The translations under genes and the position numbers were made by a program. Shown here piece after piece: positions 19,304 to 26,446 of a stretch of DNA of 38,517 nucleotides (positions are counted from its first letter, which is position 1; every line of letters starts with the position of its first letter). The stretch lies in assembly GCA_013151015.1 (NCBI GenBank), contig JAADJA010000037.1, positions 94,569 to 133,085 on the forward strand. Reading direction: 5' to 3'. The notes under the pieces are model-generated. The model saw only the letters and a program-made list of their open reading frames with translations. It was not told the origin of the DNA and did not search any database. This stretch comes from Chlorobiota bacterium (lineage in GTDB: Bacteria; Bacteroidota; Bacteroidia; Bacteroidales; JAADJA01).

Positions 19304-19332
19304 AAAAAAGTAAATTATATGTTTTTGAGTTG

Positions 19333-19366
19333 CAAATTTACTTAAAAAACAATGGCCAACCACAAA
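19333..19366 (-). promoter_or_regulatory. Promoter of the RND efflux operon
   Basis: On the minus strand TTTG (19363-19366), a 22-base spacer, then TAAATTTG (19333-19340). This places transcription start near 19326 and a leader of about 23 bases before ATG 19303, supporting that start choice. Confidence 0.7.
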
Positions 19367-19393
19367 CCCTTGTGCGAATAAAAGATCCAAGGC

Positions 19394-19421
19394 AAAAAAA
19401 AAGGGGCAATAAATGCCCCTT
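19394..19421 (-). terminator. Terminator of the nrnA-sucC unit
   Basis: AAGGGGCA (19401-19408), loop ATAAA, TGCCCCTT (19414-19421). On the minus strand the stem is followed by a run of eight or nine T, giving a strong rho-independent terminator 26 bases after sucC. Confidence 0.88.
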
Positions 19422-19446
19422 CTGTTTTTACGGTAACCTTTGTGGT

Positions 19447-20637
19447 TTAGCCCAGTACCTCTTTCACTTTTTCGGCTGCTTCGTGCAGGCGGATAGCGGA
19501 GTGTACCTTTAAACCGGATTTGTCGATGATTTCCTTGCCTTCTTCGGCATTGGTCCCTTGGAGCCTAACGATGATGGGGATTTTTATTTTCCCGATCCGA
19601 TGGTAAGCGTCCACAACACCTTGTGCAACACTGTCGCACCTTACGATACCACCAAAAATATTTACAAGGATGGCTTTTACGTTGGGGTCTTTCAAAATAA
19701 TCCTGAAAGCTTTCTCCACGCGCTTTGAATCGGCTGCGCCCCCTACGTCAAGGAAGTTGGCAGGATCGCCGCCACTCAGTTTGATAATGTCCATTGTGGC
19801 CATTGCCAATCCGGCGCCGTTCACCATGCAGCCCACGTTCCCATCCAGTTTCACATAACTCAGGTCGTAGCGGCTGGCTTCTACTTCGGTTTTGTTTTCT
19901 TCGCTAAAATCGCGCAGTTCAAGGATGTCGGGATGTCGGAAAAGGGAATTGTTGTCGATCACCACTTTGGCATCTGCTGCAAATACCTTGTCATCGGCAG
20001 CTTTAATGACCGGGTTGATTTCGAATAAAGAAGCATCCACGCCCACATAAGCTTTGTAGAGCGACATTACGAATTTCACCATTTGTTTAAAAGCAATTCC
20101 GCTCAGCCCAAGGTTGAAAGCCACCTTTCTTGCCTGAAAAGGTTGGATTCCCACCTTAGGGTCGATTTCCTCTGTGAAAATTTCCTCTGGGGTTTCTTCT
20201 GCTACCTGTTCAATATTCATCCCGCCACGGGGGGAGTACATGATCATGTTCCTCCCACTTTGACGGTTGAGGAGGATGGACATATAATATTCCTGGGTTT
20301 CCGATTCGCCCGGGTAATAAACGTTTTGCTCGATCAGGATTTTGTTCACATGTTTGCCTTTAGCACCTGTCTGCGGCGTTATCAGCTGCATACCGATAAT
20401 TTGTTCGGCGTAATCCATCACCTCGTCAATGTTTTTGGCGATTTTCACACCGCCGCCTTTGCCCCGTCCACCGGCATGGATTTGTGCCTTTATGGCCCAT
20501 TTGGTCGTCCCCGTAAGTTTGGTCAGCTTTTTCGCTGCTTCGTAAGCTTCGTCGGGCGAATATGCAACAACCCCTGCCGGAACAGTTACCCCGAATGATT
20601 TTAACAGGGCCTTTCCCTGATATTCGTGTAAGTTCAT
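19447..20637 (-). CDS. sucC: Succinyl-CoA synthetase beta subunit
   Basis: The ATP-grasp subunit of succinyl-CoA ligase of the TCA cycle, which couples succinyl-CoA hydrolysis to nucleoside triphosphate formation. The 396 residues start with MNLHEYQGKALLKSFGV, the invariant beginning of SucC. They include AQIHAGGRGKGGGVKIAKN (nucleotide binding), DGNVGCMVNGAGLAMATMD and NFLDVGGAAD, then VNIFGGIVRCDSVAQGV, all standard. sucD is not adjacent. It lies 32 bases behind an FKBP gene and is closed by a strong terminator. Confidence 0.97.
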   Translation of the reverse strand: MNLHEYQGKALLKSFGVTVPAGVVAYSPDEAYEAAKKLTKLTGTTKWAIKAQIHAGGRGKGGGVKIAKNIDEVMDYAEQIIGMQLITPQTGAKGKHVNKILIEQNVYYPGESETQEYYMSILLNRQSGRNMIMYSPRGGMNIEQVAEETPEEIFTEEIDPKVGIQPFQARKVAFNLGLSGIAFKQMVKFVMSLYKAYVGVDASLFEINPVIKAADDKVFAADAKVVIDNNSLFRHPDILELRDFSEENKTEVEASRYDLSYVKLDGNVGCMVNGAGLAMATMDIIKLSGGDPANFLDVGGAADSKRVEKAFRIILKDPNVKAILVNIFGGIVRCDSVAQGVVDAYHRIGKIKIPIIVRLQGTNAEEGKEIIDKSGLKVHSAIRLHEAAEKVKEVLG

Positions 20638-20669
20638 TCTGTTATGAGTTTAATTATTTATTCTGTTGA

Positions 20670-21374
20670 TTATTTCTTGTCGATGGAAAGCAGTTCGATT
20701 TCAAAAGTGAGCATCTCATTTGCCCCGATCGGGCTGCCCTGGCGTGGATGTTCACCATATGCCAGGTCGGGATGGATATAGAGTACCCATTCTGAGCCAA
20801 CGGGCATAAGCTGCAAGGCTTCCGTCCATCCTTTTATTACACCTCCAACCGGGAATGAGGCCGGATTGGTGGAATCGGCACTGTCAAATTCAGTACCGTC
20901 AATAAGTGTCCCTTTATAGGTAACGGTAACTTTGTCTTCGGCTGTTGGTATCGGGCCTGTCCCTTGTTTTACCACTTTGTATTGCAATCCACTTTCTGTG
21001 GTCACGACACCATCTTTAGTCCCGTTTTCTTTCAGGAAATCTTCGGCAGCCTTCAGGTTGGCATCGGCTTTTCTTTTCACGATCTTTTGGAAGTATTCGC
21101 GTACGTAAGCGTTGGCATCTTCCTTCGACATCAATGTTTCGTTTTCTTTAAAGATGTCCTCAAAACCTTTGGCAATTGCCTCGGCATTGATTTCGTCAAA
21201 ACCCTGGCCTTTGATATTCTGTCCAATATCCACACCAATTGCATAGCTCACACTGTCCAATTCGGTGTCAAGGCTAACACTTTTTTTTGCTCCAGGCATT
21301 TCGCCACAAGAATTCATTAGGAACATGGCAGCAACAATACCCATCACCACTGCCGAAATTTTCATCGTTTTCAT
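20670..21374 (-). CDS. FKBP-type peptidyl-prolyl isomerase, Mip-like lipoprotein
   Basis: A 234-residue envelope-located prolyl isomerase that helps exported proteins fold. The N-terminal signal ends in a lipobox (FLMNSC), indicating a lipoprotein. Residues about 35-125 form the helical dimerisation domain of Mip/FkpA-like proteins (VSYAIGVDIGQNIKGQGF). The rest is a canonical FKBP domain with KVTVTYKGTLIDGTEFDS, PVGGVIKGWTEALQLMPVG and HPDLAYGE. It sits 14 bases behind another FKBP gene and 32 bases before sucC, so probably co-transcribed. Confidence 0.93.
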   Translation of the reverse strand: MKTMKISAVVMGIVAAMFLMNSCGEMPGAKKSVSLDTELDSVSYAIGVDIGQNIKGQGFDEINAEAIAKGFEDIFKENETLMSKEDANAYVREYFQKIVKRKADANLKAAEDFLKENGTKDGVVTTESGLQYKVVKQGTGPIPTAEDKVTVTYKGTLIDGTEFDSADSTNPASFPVGGVIKGWTEALQLMPVGSEWVLYIHPDLAYGEHPRQGSPIGANEMLTFEIELLSIDKK

Positions 21375-21388
21375 TTTTTTGTTTTTAT

Positions 21389-21928
21389 TTATTTTAACTC
21401 AATTAACTCAATATCATATACCAATACGGCCTTGGCCGGGATTTTTTTTGAATCGCCCACCAGCCCAAAAGCAAGGTGCGAAGGTAATATAAATTTTGCT
21501 CGGTCGCCCACGTGCAAAAATAAAACTCCTTCCTCCAATCCACTCTCGACCCCACCCTTGCCAATCCTGAAAACCTTGGGTCCATTTTCATCGGATGAAT
21601 AGCATTGTGTCCCATCCAACAAGCCAACTTTGTAGTTAAGTTTTGCAATTTTGCCGAATGCCGCTTTTTCGCCTACGCCATGTTTGTAGATCATATATCT
21701 AAGGCCTGTTCCCGTTTCCTTCATTTCCCAGCCATACCTTTTGATATATTGTTCAATATCCCGGTTTTCCGATTCCACAAGGTTTTTGTTCACCTTCATC
21801 ATGGTTTCTTTTAGTTCCTTTGAGTTGGGATTGGGTTTTGGTGCAGGTCTTTCATTGCACGAAAAGACGAGTGAGCTTAACAATAAGCCCAAGAACAAAT
21901 ATGCAGGGATTGTAATATTGTTTTTCAT
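21389..21928 (-). CDS. FKBP-type prolyl isomerase lipoprotein, GldI-like
   Basis: A 179-residue lipoprotein with signal MKNNITIPAYLFLGLLLSSL and lipobox cysteine in VFSCNERP. A short helical linker precedes one FKBP domain (AKLNYKVGLLDGTQCYS, GGVESGLEEGVLFLHVGDRA, LPSHLAFG). Several active-site aromatics of classical FKBPs are not evident, so catalytic strength is unclear. Length, lipobox and position between nrnA and a second FKBP gene recall GldI, a gliding/type IX secretion-associated isomerase of Flavobacteriia. The T9SS tail on the protease at 31515-33155 shows that such a system exists in this cell. I call it GldI-like by context, not proven. Confidence 0.8.
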   Translation of the reverse strand: MKNNITIPAYLFLGLLLSSLVFSCNERPAPKPNPNSKELKETMMKVNKNLVESENRDIEQYIKRYGWEMKETGTGLRYMIYKHGVGEKAAFGKIAKLNYKVGLLDGTQCYSSDENGPKVFRIGKGGVESGLEEGVLFLHVGDRAKFILPSHLAFGLVGDSKKIPAKAVLVYDIELIELK

Positions 21929-22299
21929 TTATTAATCGGGGAATGATGCCCCTTTTTACATTGCTTTAAATATGCATTGGCTTTCATCAGTTTTTAAACT
22001 ATATCGTGCGTGTACAAAAAACCCAAATGATAAAAAACAGAATACAAATAAATCCTAATTATCAAACCCCCAATTCTACAAACGTTTGAACTTTATTTAT
22101 TTGCAATTTGATATTTATTTGTTTTTTTGAACATTGTTTTTTGTCTTTTTTTACAAATCTGGTGTTTTTTGCCAGACTCTGTATATAATTATGGAGTATG
22201 CAACAGTTGCCAACTTCTTTCCCTTTTTTCAAACTGTCGGGTCGCCATCGCCCTTTTCGACTTCGACCCAACAGGTTTTGCGTTCTGCCTATTTCAATT
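21929..22299. other. Non-coding gap between nrnA and the GldI-like gene
   Basis: No convincing gene. Visible structures: GGGG-AATGATG-CCCC then TTTTT (near 21939-21958, + strand); TCTGG/CCAGA (22158-22162, 22172-22176); and a 9-bp stem with one G-U pair reading, on the minus strand, GTTGGGTCG ... CGACCCGAC (between about 22239 and 22275), just after the nrnA stop. The centre is strongly T-rich on the + strand. The last stem could be part of nrnA mRNA 3' processing, but it lacks a U-tract. Confidence 0.4.
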
Positions 22300-23313
22300 C
22301 TAAGAACAAAGTTCCTCCTTGTGATCCAAGAGCAAACGTTCAAATTTTTCCAATGTTTTATCCATGGGGAGAAATGAATCGCCACCTGCAGCATTCCTGT
22401 GGCCACCACCTTCGAAGTGTTTGTTGGCAAAAACATTTACATCGAACTTGCCGGCTGAGCGGAACGAAATCCTGATCTTGTTTTCTTTCTCCGTAAACAG
22501 TGCGGCCAACCTTATCCCTTTGATGGCCAATGAATAGTTCACCACGCCCTCGGTATCCCCGGGCTTGAAATCAAAACGTTCCAGTTCCTCTTTCGTCAGT
22601 GAGATATAGGCCGTGTTCAGTTTTTGCATGACCACCATCTTTTCGCTGAGGCAGTAACCTAACAAACGCATCCTGCTTTCAGAAAAGGTATCGTAAACCC
22701 GGCGGTGGATGTTAACGCCATCTATCCCCAGTTTGAAAAGATCGGCCACTGTCCGGTACGTCTTTTCGTAATTGCAGGCATAACTGAACGAACCCGTGTC
22801 GGTCATGATCCCAACATAAATACATTCCGCTACTTCCCTGCTTATTTGGGCCTGATTGTATTGTGCCAAGAAATCATAGATAAGTTCGGAGGTCGAGGTT
22901 GTTTCCGTTGTGGAAAAAACCAGGTCATAGGATTTCTTGTCAGGGTCGATATGGTGGTCGATCATGATTTTCAAGGCCTTTGACTTCCCGAAAGCTTTGG
23001 TGGCAATGCCAAGACGTGAAGGGGAATTGTGGTCCAGCGAAAAAATGACTTCGGCCTCATCAAAGATACGATCACAAACTCCCTTCTCCTTTTCATAAAC
23101 CCTGATGTTTTCCTGTCCGGGCATCCAGGCAAGGAAACCGGGGTAGGAGGTGGGCACGATCACCGACAAGTCAAAGCTTTCTGCCTTTAGGAAATTGTAC
23201 AAAGCAAGGGAAGAACCGAGTGCGTCCCCGTCAGGGTTCGTATGTCCAACAATAAGTATTTTCTTCCTGGTGGAAAGAAGGGGTTTTATTTCGGAAAAAT
23301 CCAGTACAGCCAT
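22300..23313 (-). CDS. nrnA: Bifunctional oligoribonuclease / pAp phosphatase NrnA
   Basis: A DHH-family phosphoesterase of 337 residues that degrades nanoRNAs and 3'-phosphoadenosine 5'-phosphate. Motif I is GHTNPDGDALGSSLAL (H24, D28, D30), followed by FSLDHNSPSRLG and the DHH motif MIDHHIDPDK, then DTGSFSYA. The C-terminal DHHA1 domain ends with HFEGGGHRNAAGGD, the RNA-binding signature. It is the first gene of the unit nrnA, GldI-like, FKBP, sucC, though a 371-base gap follows it. It diverges from ndk and has its own -7 element at 23334-23341. Confidence 0.94.
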   Translation of the reverse strand: MAVLDFSEIKPLLSTRKKILIVGHTNPDGDALGSSLALYNFLKAESFDLSVIVPTSYPGFLAWMPGQENIRVYEKEKGVCDRIFDEAEVIFSLDHNSPSRLGIATKAFGKSKALKIMIDHHIDPDKKSYDLVFSTTETTSTSELIYDFLAQYNQAQISREVAECIYVGIMTDTGSFSYACNYEKTYRTVADLFKLGIDGVNIHRRVYDTFSESRMRLLGYCLSEKMVVMQKLNTAYISLTKEELERFDFKPGDTEGVVNYSLAIKGIRLAALFTEKENKIRISFRSAGKFDVNVFANKHFEGGGHRNAAGGDSFLPMDKTLEKFERLLLDHKEELCS

Positions 23314-23333
23314 TCAGTCAAAATTTTGAAGCG

Positions 23334-23341
23334 CAAAAGTA
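23334..23341 (-). promoter_or_regulatory. Promoter -7 element of nrnA
   Basis: The complement reads TACTTTTG, an exact TAnnTTTG match, placing the transcript start near 23327 and a leader of about 14 bases. Confidence 0.6.
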
Positions 23342-23399
23342 AAGAAATTATGGTTTGGACGATAAATAGCATAAAATTAAAACCTTTCCCTTTTCCTGT

Positions 23400-23475
23400 T
23401 TAGCCACCATCCCAGCCTGACCGCCGGATAAACCTTTGGCAGGCGGGCAGGGAGGAGGAAAAGAGAAAAACCTGA
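23400..23475. repeat. Imperfect inverted-repeat element in the nrnA/ndk gap
   Basis: The stretch contains CCCTTTTCCTG on the left and CAGGGAGGAGGAAAAG on the right, with an inner CTGACCGCC ... GGCAGGCGGGCAG. The arms pair imperfectly. GC-rich elements of this kind (GGCAGGCGGGCAGG) look like dispersed intergenic repeats, but only one copy is in the window. Confidence 0.4.
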
Positions 23476-23553
23476 AAACCCACTGAAGGCGACTAAGGGG
23501 CAACAAAGTGTAATTTATCGCACACCCCATCGTATCGCGACTATATTTTTTTC

Positions 23554-23561
23554 TATTTTTG
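23554..23561 (+). promoter_or_regulatory. Promoter -7 element of ndk
   Basis: TATTTTTG is an exact TAnnTTTG match; the transcript would start near 23568, about 62 bases before ndk. Confidence 0.55.
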
Positions 23562-23629
23562 CGGCCAAATAACGAAATATACATTAACAAGGGCATTTGA
23601 AACGAAATGCCTAAACAACAACGAACAAA

Positions 23630-24049
23630 ATGACAGGAAAAACAACATTTACAATGATCAAGCCCACAGCCGTTAAAAAAGGCTATATCGGCCCGATCAT
23701 GGCGAAAATCGCCGAAGGTGGATTTAGGGTAGTAGCCATGAAGATGGTGCACCTTACATTGGAACAGGCAAAGAAATTCTATGAGATCCATAAAGAACGC
23801 CCTTTCTATGGCGAACTTACCGGATTTATGTCCTCCGGGCCAATCGTGGCCGCCATACTTGAAAAAGAGAATGCCGTTGAGGCATACCGTAATTATATCG
23901 GGGCCACCAATCCGGCAGAGGCCGAAGCCGGGACTATCCGTGCCGAATACGGTACCGACCTTGGGATGAACGCCGTTCATGGGTCCGACAGCGATGAGAA
24001 TGCGATTATCGAGGGGAACTTTTTCTTTTCCGACCTGGAGAAATTCTAA
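23630..24049 (+). CDS. ndk: Nucleoside diphosphate kinase
   Basis: Transfers the gamma phosphate between nucleoside triphosphates and diphosphates. The 139 residues are full length: [18 protein letters not shown] at the start, [19 protein letters not shown] in the centre, and the catalytic histidine His117 in MNAVHGSDS. The C-terminus FFFSDLEKF is normal. A 21-bp minisatellite begins within ten bases of its stop codon, and a bidirectional terminator lies beyond it, so the repeat is transcribed into the ndk 3' UTR. Confidence 0.97.
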   Translation: MTGKTTFTMIKPTAVKKGYIGPIMAKIAEGGFRVVAMKMVHLTLEQAKKFYEIHKERPFYGELTGFMSSGPIVAAILEKENAVEAYRNYIGATNPAEAEAGTIRAEYGTDLGMNAVHGSDSDENAIIEGNFFFSDLEKF

Positions 24050-24058
24050 ATAAATAGA

Positions 24059-24275
24059 AACGGTCATACCGAAAACAGGAACGGTCATACCGAAAACAGG
24101 AACGGTCATACCGAAAACAGGAACGGTCAAACCGAAAACAGGAACGGTCATACCGAAAACAGGAACGGTCATACCGAAAACAGGAACGGTCATACCGAAA
24201 ACAGGAACGGTCATACGTCATACCGAAAACAGGAACGGTCATACCGAAAACAGGAACGGTCATACCGAAAATAGA
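24059..24275. repeat. 21-bp minisatellite in the ndk 3' UTR (10 units)
   Basis: Ten head-to-tail units beginning AACGGTCATACC and ending GAAAACAGG, starting at 24059, 24080, 24101, 24122, 24143, 24164, 24185, 24206, 24234 and 24255. Unit 4 has one T-to-A change (TCAAACC). Unit 8 is 28 bases because GTCATAC is duplicated. Unit 10 ends AAAATAGA, matching the AATAGA that precedes unit 1. Near-identity suggests recent expansion. Because 21 is a multiple of 3 the minus strand stays open as a seven-residue repeat, but I regard that as chance. Confidence 0.95.
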
Positions 24276-24306
24276 AACGGTCATACTGAGCTTGTCGAAG
24301 TATGAA
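24276..24306. repeat. Dispersed GGTCATACTGAGCTTG-type element ending the minisatellite
   Basis: The eleventh unit begins AACGGTCATAC and then diverges into TGAGCTTGTCGAAGTATGAA. The reverse complement (CTTCGACAAGCTCAGTATGACC region) is related to the units at 9374-9432. The minisatellite may have grown from the GGTCATAC part of this element. Confidence 0.6.
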
Positions 24307-24331
24307 CCCGTATTTGTCAAACCAATAATAT

Positions 24332-24373
24332 AAACAGGATATTCCGAAAGAAAGGAATACCCTGTTTTTTTAT
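24332..24373. terminator. Bidirectional terminator of ndk and the XRE-type gene
   Basis: AAACAGG-ATATTCC (24332-24345) pairs with GGAATA-CCCTGTTT (24354-24367), one internal mismatch, followed by a T-run on the + strand; the A-rich left side allows use from the minus strand. It ends at the stop of the regulator gene. Confidence 0.82.
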
Positions 24374-24783
24374 CGTGGTGAGTATTCCTCAAACGAATTA
24401 TCGGTGTAAAACACGATAATCTTCCCGATATCGCTTTTCCCTTTTTCCTTTTTCCCTTTCATCTGCTTGAGGGCGGTTTTGTATTCTACCGGATCTTCAT
24501 CTTTTAGCATCTGGACGGATCCTCTATTTTCTGTTCCAGTAATATTTTCCCCCTTGGTTTTTTTCTTTTTTGAGGGCCGTGACATTTCCCCCTTCCCGAA
24601 CAATAACCAGTCGGGATTTATTTCGGGGTAGGTGGAAAGTATCTTCATCATGAAATCGAGACTCGGTTTGTTCCTTCCCGAAAGGATATGCGAAATCCCC
24701 GATCGCTGCACCTGGATCATATCGGCAAACCGGGTAGGGGTGAGGTCTTTTGTTTTTAAGATCATCTGGATGCGGTTTATCAT
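24370..24783 (-). CDS. XRE/Cro-type helix-turn-helix regulator
   Basis: 137 residues from the ATG at 24783 (MINRIQMILKTKDLTPTRFA). The frame continues 37 codons upstream, but that part is not protein-like. Residues about 1-62 form a Cro/C1-type helix-turn-helix: LTPTRFADMIQVQRSGISHI, then LSGRNKPSLDFMMKIL, ending in INPDWLLFGKGEM, which is common in Bacteroidota regulators of this kind. A basic linker (KKKKTKGEN) leads to a short C-terminal tail with KIIVFYTDNSFEEY. Target genes are unknown; it is a lone gene convergent with ndk. Confidence 0.85.
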   Translation of the reverse strand: MINRIQMILKTKDLTPTRFADMIQVQRSGISHILSGRNKPSLDFMMKILSTYPEINPDWLLFGKGEMSRPSKKKKTKGENITGTENRGSVQMLKDEDPVEYKTALKQMKGKKEKGKSDIGKIIVFYTDNSFEEYSPR

Positions 24784-25219
24784 AACATTGCTTTTTGGTT
24801 CAATTGAAGAACTGTGTTTTTTTGTTGTTGAATATTTCTCCGGTGCAAAGTCCGGGAAAATAAGTTTACAAATGTAATAAATCCATATAAACAAACCAAT
24901 GGACAGATGTTATGATTGTAAACAATATTGCATTATCGCAATTTTCTTGTGATTATATGTGCTGATTTTACCAATTCCCTGATTGAGAGCGTTATAAATC
25001 TGGCATTGTGACAGGTGGATCAAGTCCTGTATATTTTGGAAAAAAATTAAAATATAACTTTAGATAGATCTCATTAAAGACTGAAATAGAAAGGTATGCC
25101 TTTTGGCAACGAAGTGTTTCGGGCGAAAAGCGGATAAAGTTACAGATGTAACAATATACTGGGGCGCTTTACTGCTGTTTCCAATCAGGAAACGGCTTTT
25201 CAATTTACATTTTGCAATT
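24784..25219. other. Intergenic region upstream of the XRE-type gene
   Basis: About 435 bases with no recognisable gene. A small stem GTTTCC-AATCA-GGAAAC (25178-25194) lies just beyond the DUF3999 stop and could weakly terminate that operon, but its U-tract is poor. The rest is AT-rich and unremarkable. Confidence 0.4.
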
Positions 25220-26446
25220 CTATTTCTTCTTTATCATGCTGATCGAAAACCACCCAAGCAGCAAAATAACAATTGCCATTACCGCCCATAACCAGATTTT
25301 GTTTTTGAACAAGGCTTCCGTTTTTGGGGGATTGTTTTTGTAAATGGGTTTCTCTTCACCAACTTGCAGGTTTGTGGGATTATCGGGTATTTTATCCGAA
25401 AAATGGCCTATGTCGTAATGGGGCTTGTTTGCATTGGGGTTTCCATAAACGAGATAATACCGGGCTGGTTTTGAAAAACGGGCCGTCAAATAATGGACTG
25501 CGGCCTTTGCCCCGATGTCCCCTATTTTCAAAGTTTCGTTGTCATAATTATGAATGGTGATTTTGATATTTTGCAAAACTTTTTCCTGAAAGTCAAATTC
25601 GTTTTTTTCGATTGAATTGAGCACGCCTGATGTAAGGTTCCTGTAATTGTATTTCCAGCCCATTTCGGTCTTAAAACTGTCCGCCAAATATTCAACGGTA
25701 AAGGGGCGGTAATAATCCATTGTGTCCCCGATATTGATCTTGAGCGAACTGATGGGCACGGGCAGTGGCAATTTTGCAAAAACCTCCGTTTTCTTGTTGC
25801 GTTTGTCTTCTGCGATACGTGTTAGTGATAGCGTGTAATCCCGGTAATTCCCTTCGGTGGCTTCGCGCAAACTTAAGCTCGCTGTTTTCAGGGCCGGCTT
25901 TTCATGGCTGTTTATAAAAAGTCGGAAAAAGCGGTACCTTGAATTCGGGAATGCCAGTTTGGTGAAACGATATTCGGTCTGTTTGTTTTTGATTGACAAT
26001 ATCCGGTAATTTTCGAGGATATTGAACCATTGACGTTGATCGTGGCTCCCTTCAAGGTTTATGCGCCAGTCGAAATTTTGCCGGCCCATGTCCAGCTTAA
26101 TCTGGTTAATGGCCTTTTCGGCAGGTAGTTCAAACGTGAAATAATAACCTCTCTTGTCGCGGGATTGGTTTATCAACTTGAAATTCACATCCTTGCTTTC
26201 CGTTTTTCCCTTGTCAATTTCAAGCAGGTAGGGGGCTTCGATAGTGTCCCCGTTTTCCGTGATCCCGAAAACCCGTATGTCGGAAAGATTGTCTTTTGTT
26301 TTTCCGAAAACCCCATCCGGTAAAACTATTTTGTGCCATAGGGCCGAATCGCCCTGCAATTCCCTTTTATGGTCATAGTCGCCCATTTGTGCAAATGACA
26401 CCGAAGTACCTGCTATCAGTAAAAAAACAATCAGTTTAGCTTTCAT
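25220..26446 (-). CDS. DUF3999-type membrane-anchored protein
   Basis: A 408-residue protein with a signal peptide (MKAKLIVFLLIAGTSVSFAQ), a large extracytoplasmic region rich in beta strands (two similar carbohydrate-binding-like modules, e.g. INQIKLDMGRQNFDWRINLE), and one C-terminal transmembrane helix (IWLWAVMAIVILLLGWFSI) ending in KKK. This matches DUF3999, a family of unknown function usually encoded beside DUF2339. Here its ATG overlaps the end of the DUF2339 gene by 11 bases, so the two are translationally linked and probably act together in the envelope. No catalytic motif is visible. Confidence 0.8.
   Translation of the reverse strand: MKAKLIVFLLIAGTSVSFAQMGDYDHKRELQGDSALWHKIVLPDGVFGKTKDNLSDIRVFGITENGDTIEAPYLLEIDKGKTESKDVNFKLINQSRDKRGYYFTFELPAEKAINQIKLDMGRQNFDWRINLEGSHDQRQWFNILENYRILSIKNKQTEYRFTKLAFPNSRYRFFRLFINSHEKPALKTASLSLREATEGNYRDYTLSLTRIAEDKRNKKTEVFAKLPLPVPISSLKINIGDTMDYYRPFTVEYLADSFKTEMGWKYNYRNLTSGVLNSIEKNEFDFQEKVLQNIKITIHNYDNETLKIGDIGAKAAVHYLTARFSKPARYYLVYGNPNANKPHYDIGHFSDKIPDNPTNLQVGEEKPIYKNNPPKTEALFKNKIWLWAVMAIVILLLGWFSISMIKKK

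Noticed and set aside
22062-22436. A 124-codon minus-strand frame after nrnA
   Set aside because: It overlaps the NrnA C-terminal DHHA1 domain in another frame and is lysine/asparagine-rich low-complexity downstream.
23348-24214. A 288-codon minus-strand frame opening with a seven-residue repeat (MTVPVFG)
   Set aside because: It is the translation of the 21-bp minisatellite plus the antisense strand of ndk; it is open only because the unit length is a multiple of three.
24059-24275. A CRISPR array
   Set aside because: The 21-bp units are directly adjacent with no spacers, and no cas gene is present.
24784-24894. The longer 174-residue form of the XRE-type regulator
   Set aside because: The extra 37 residues precede the helix-turn-helix start and look like translated upstream DNA; ATG 24783 fits the family.
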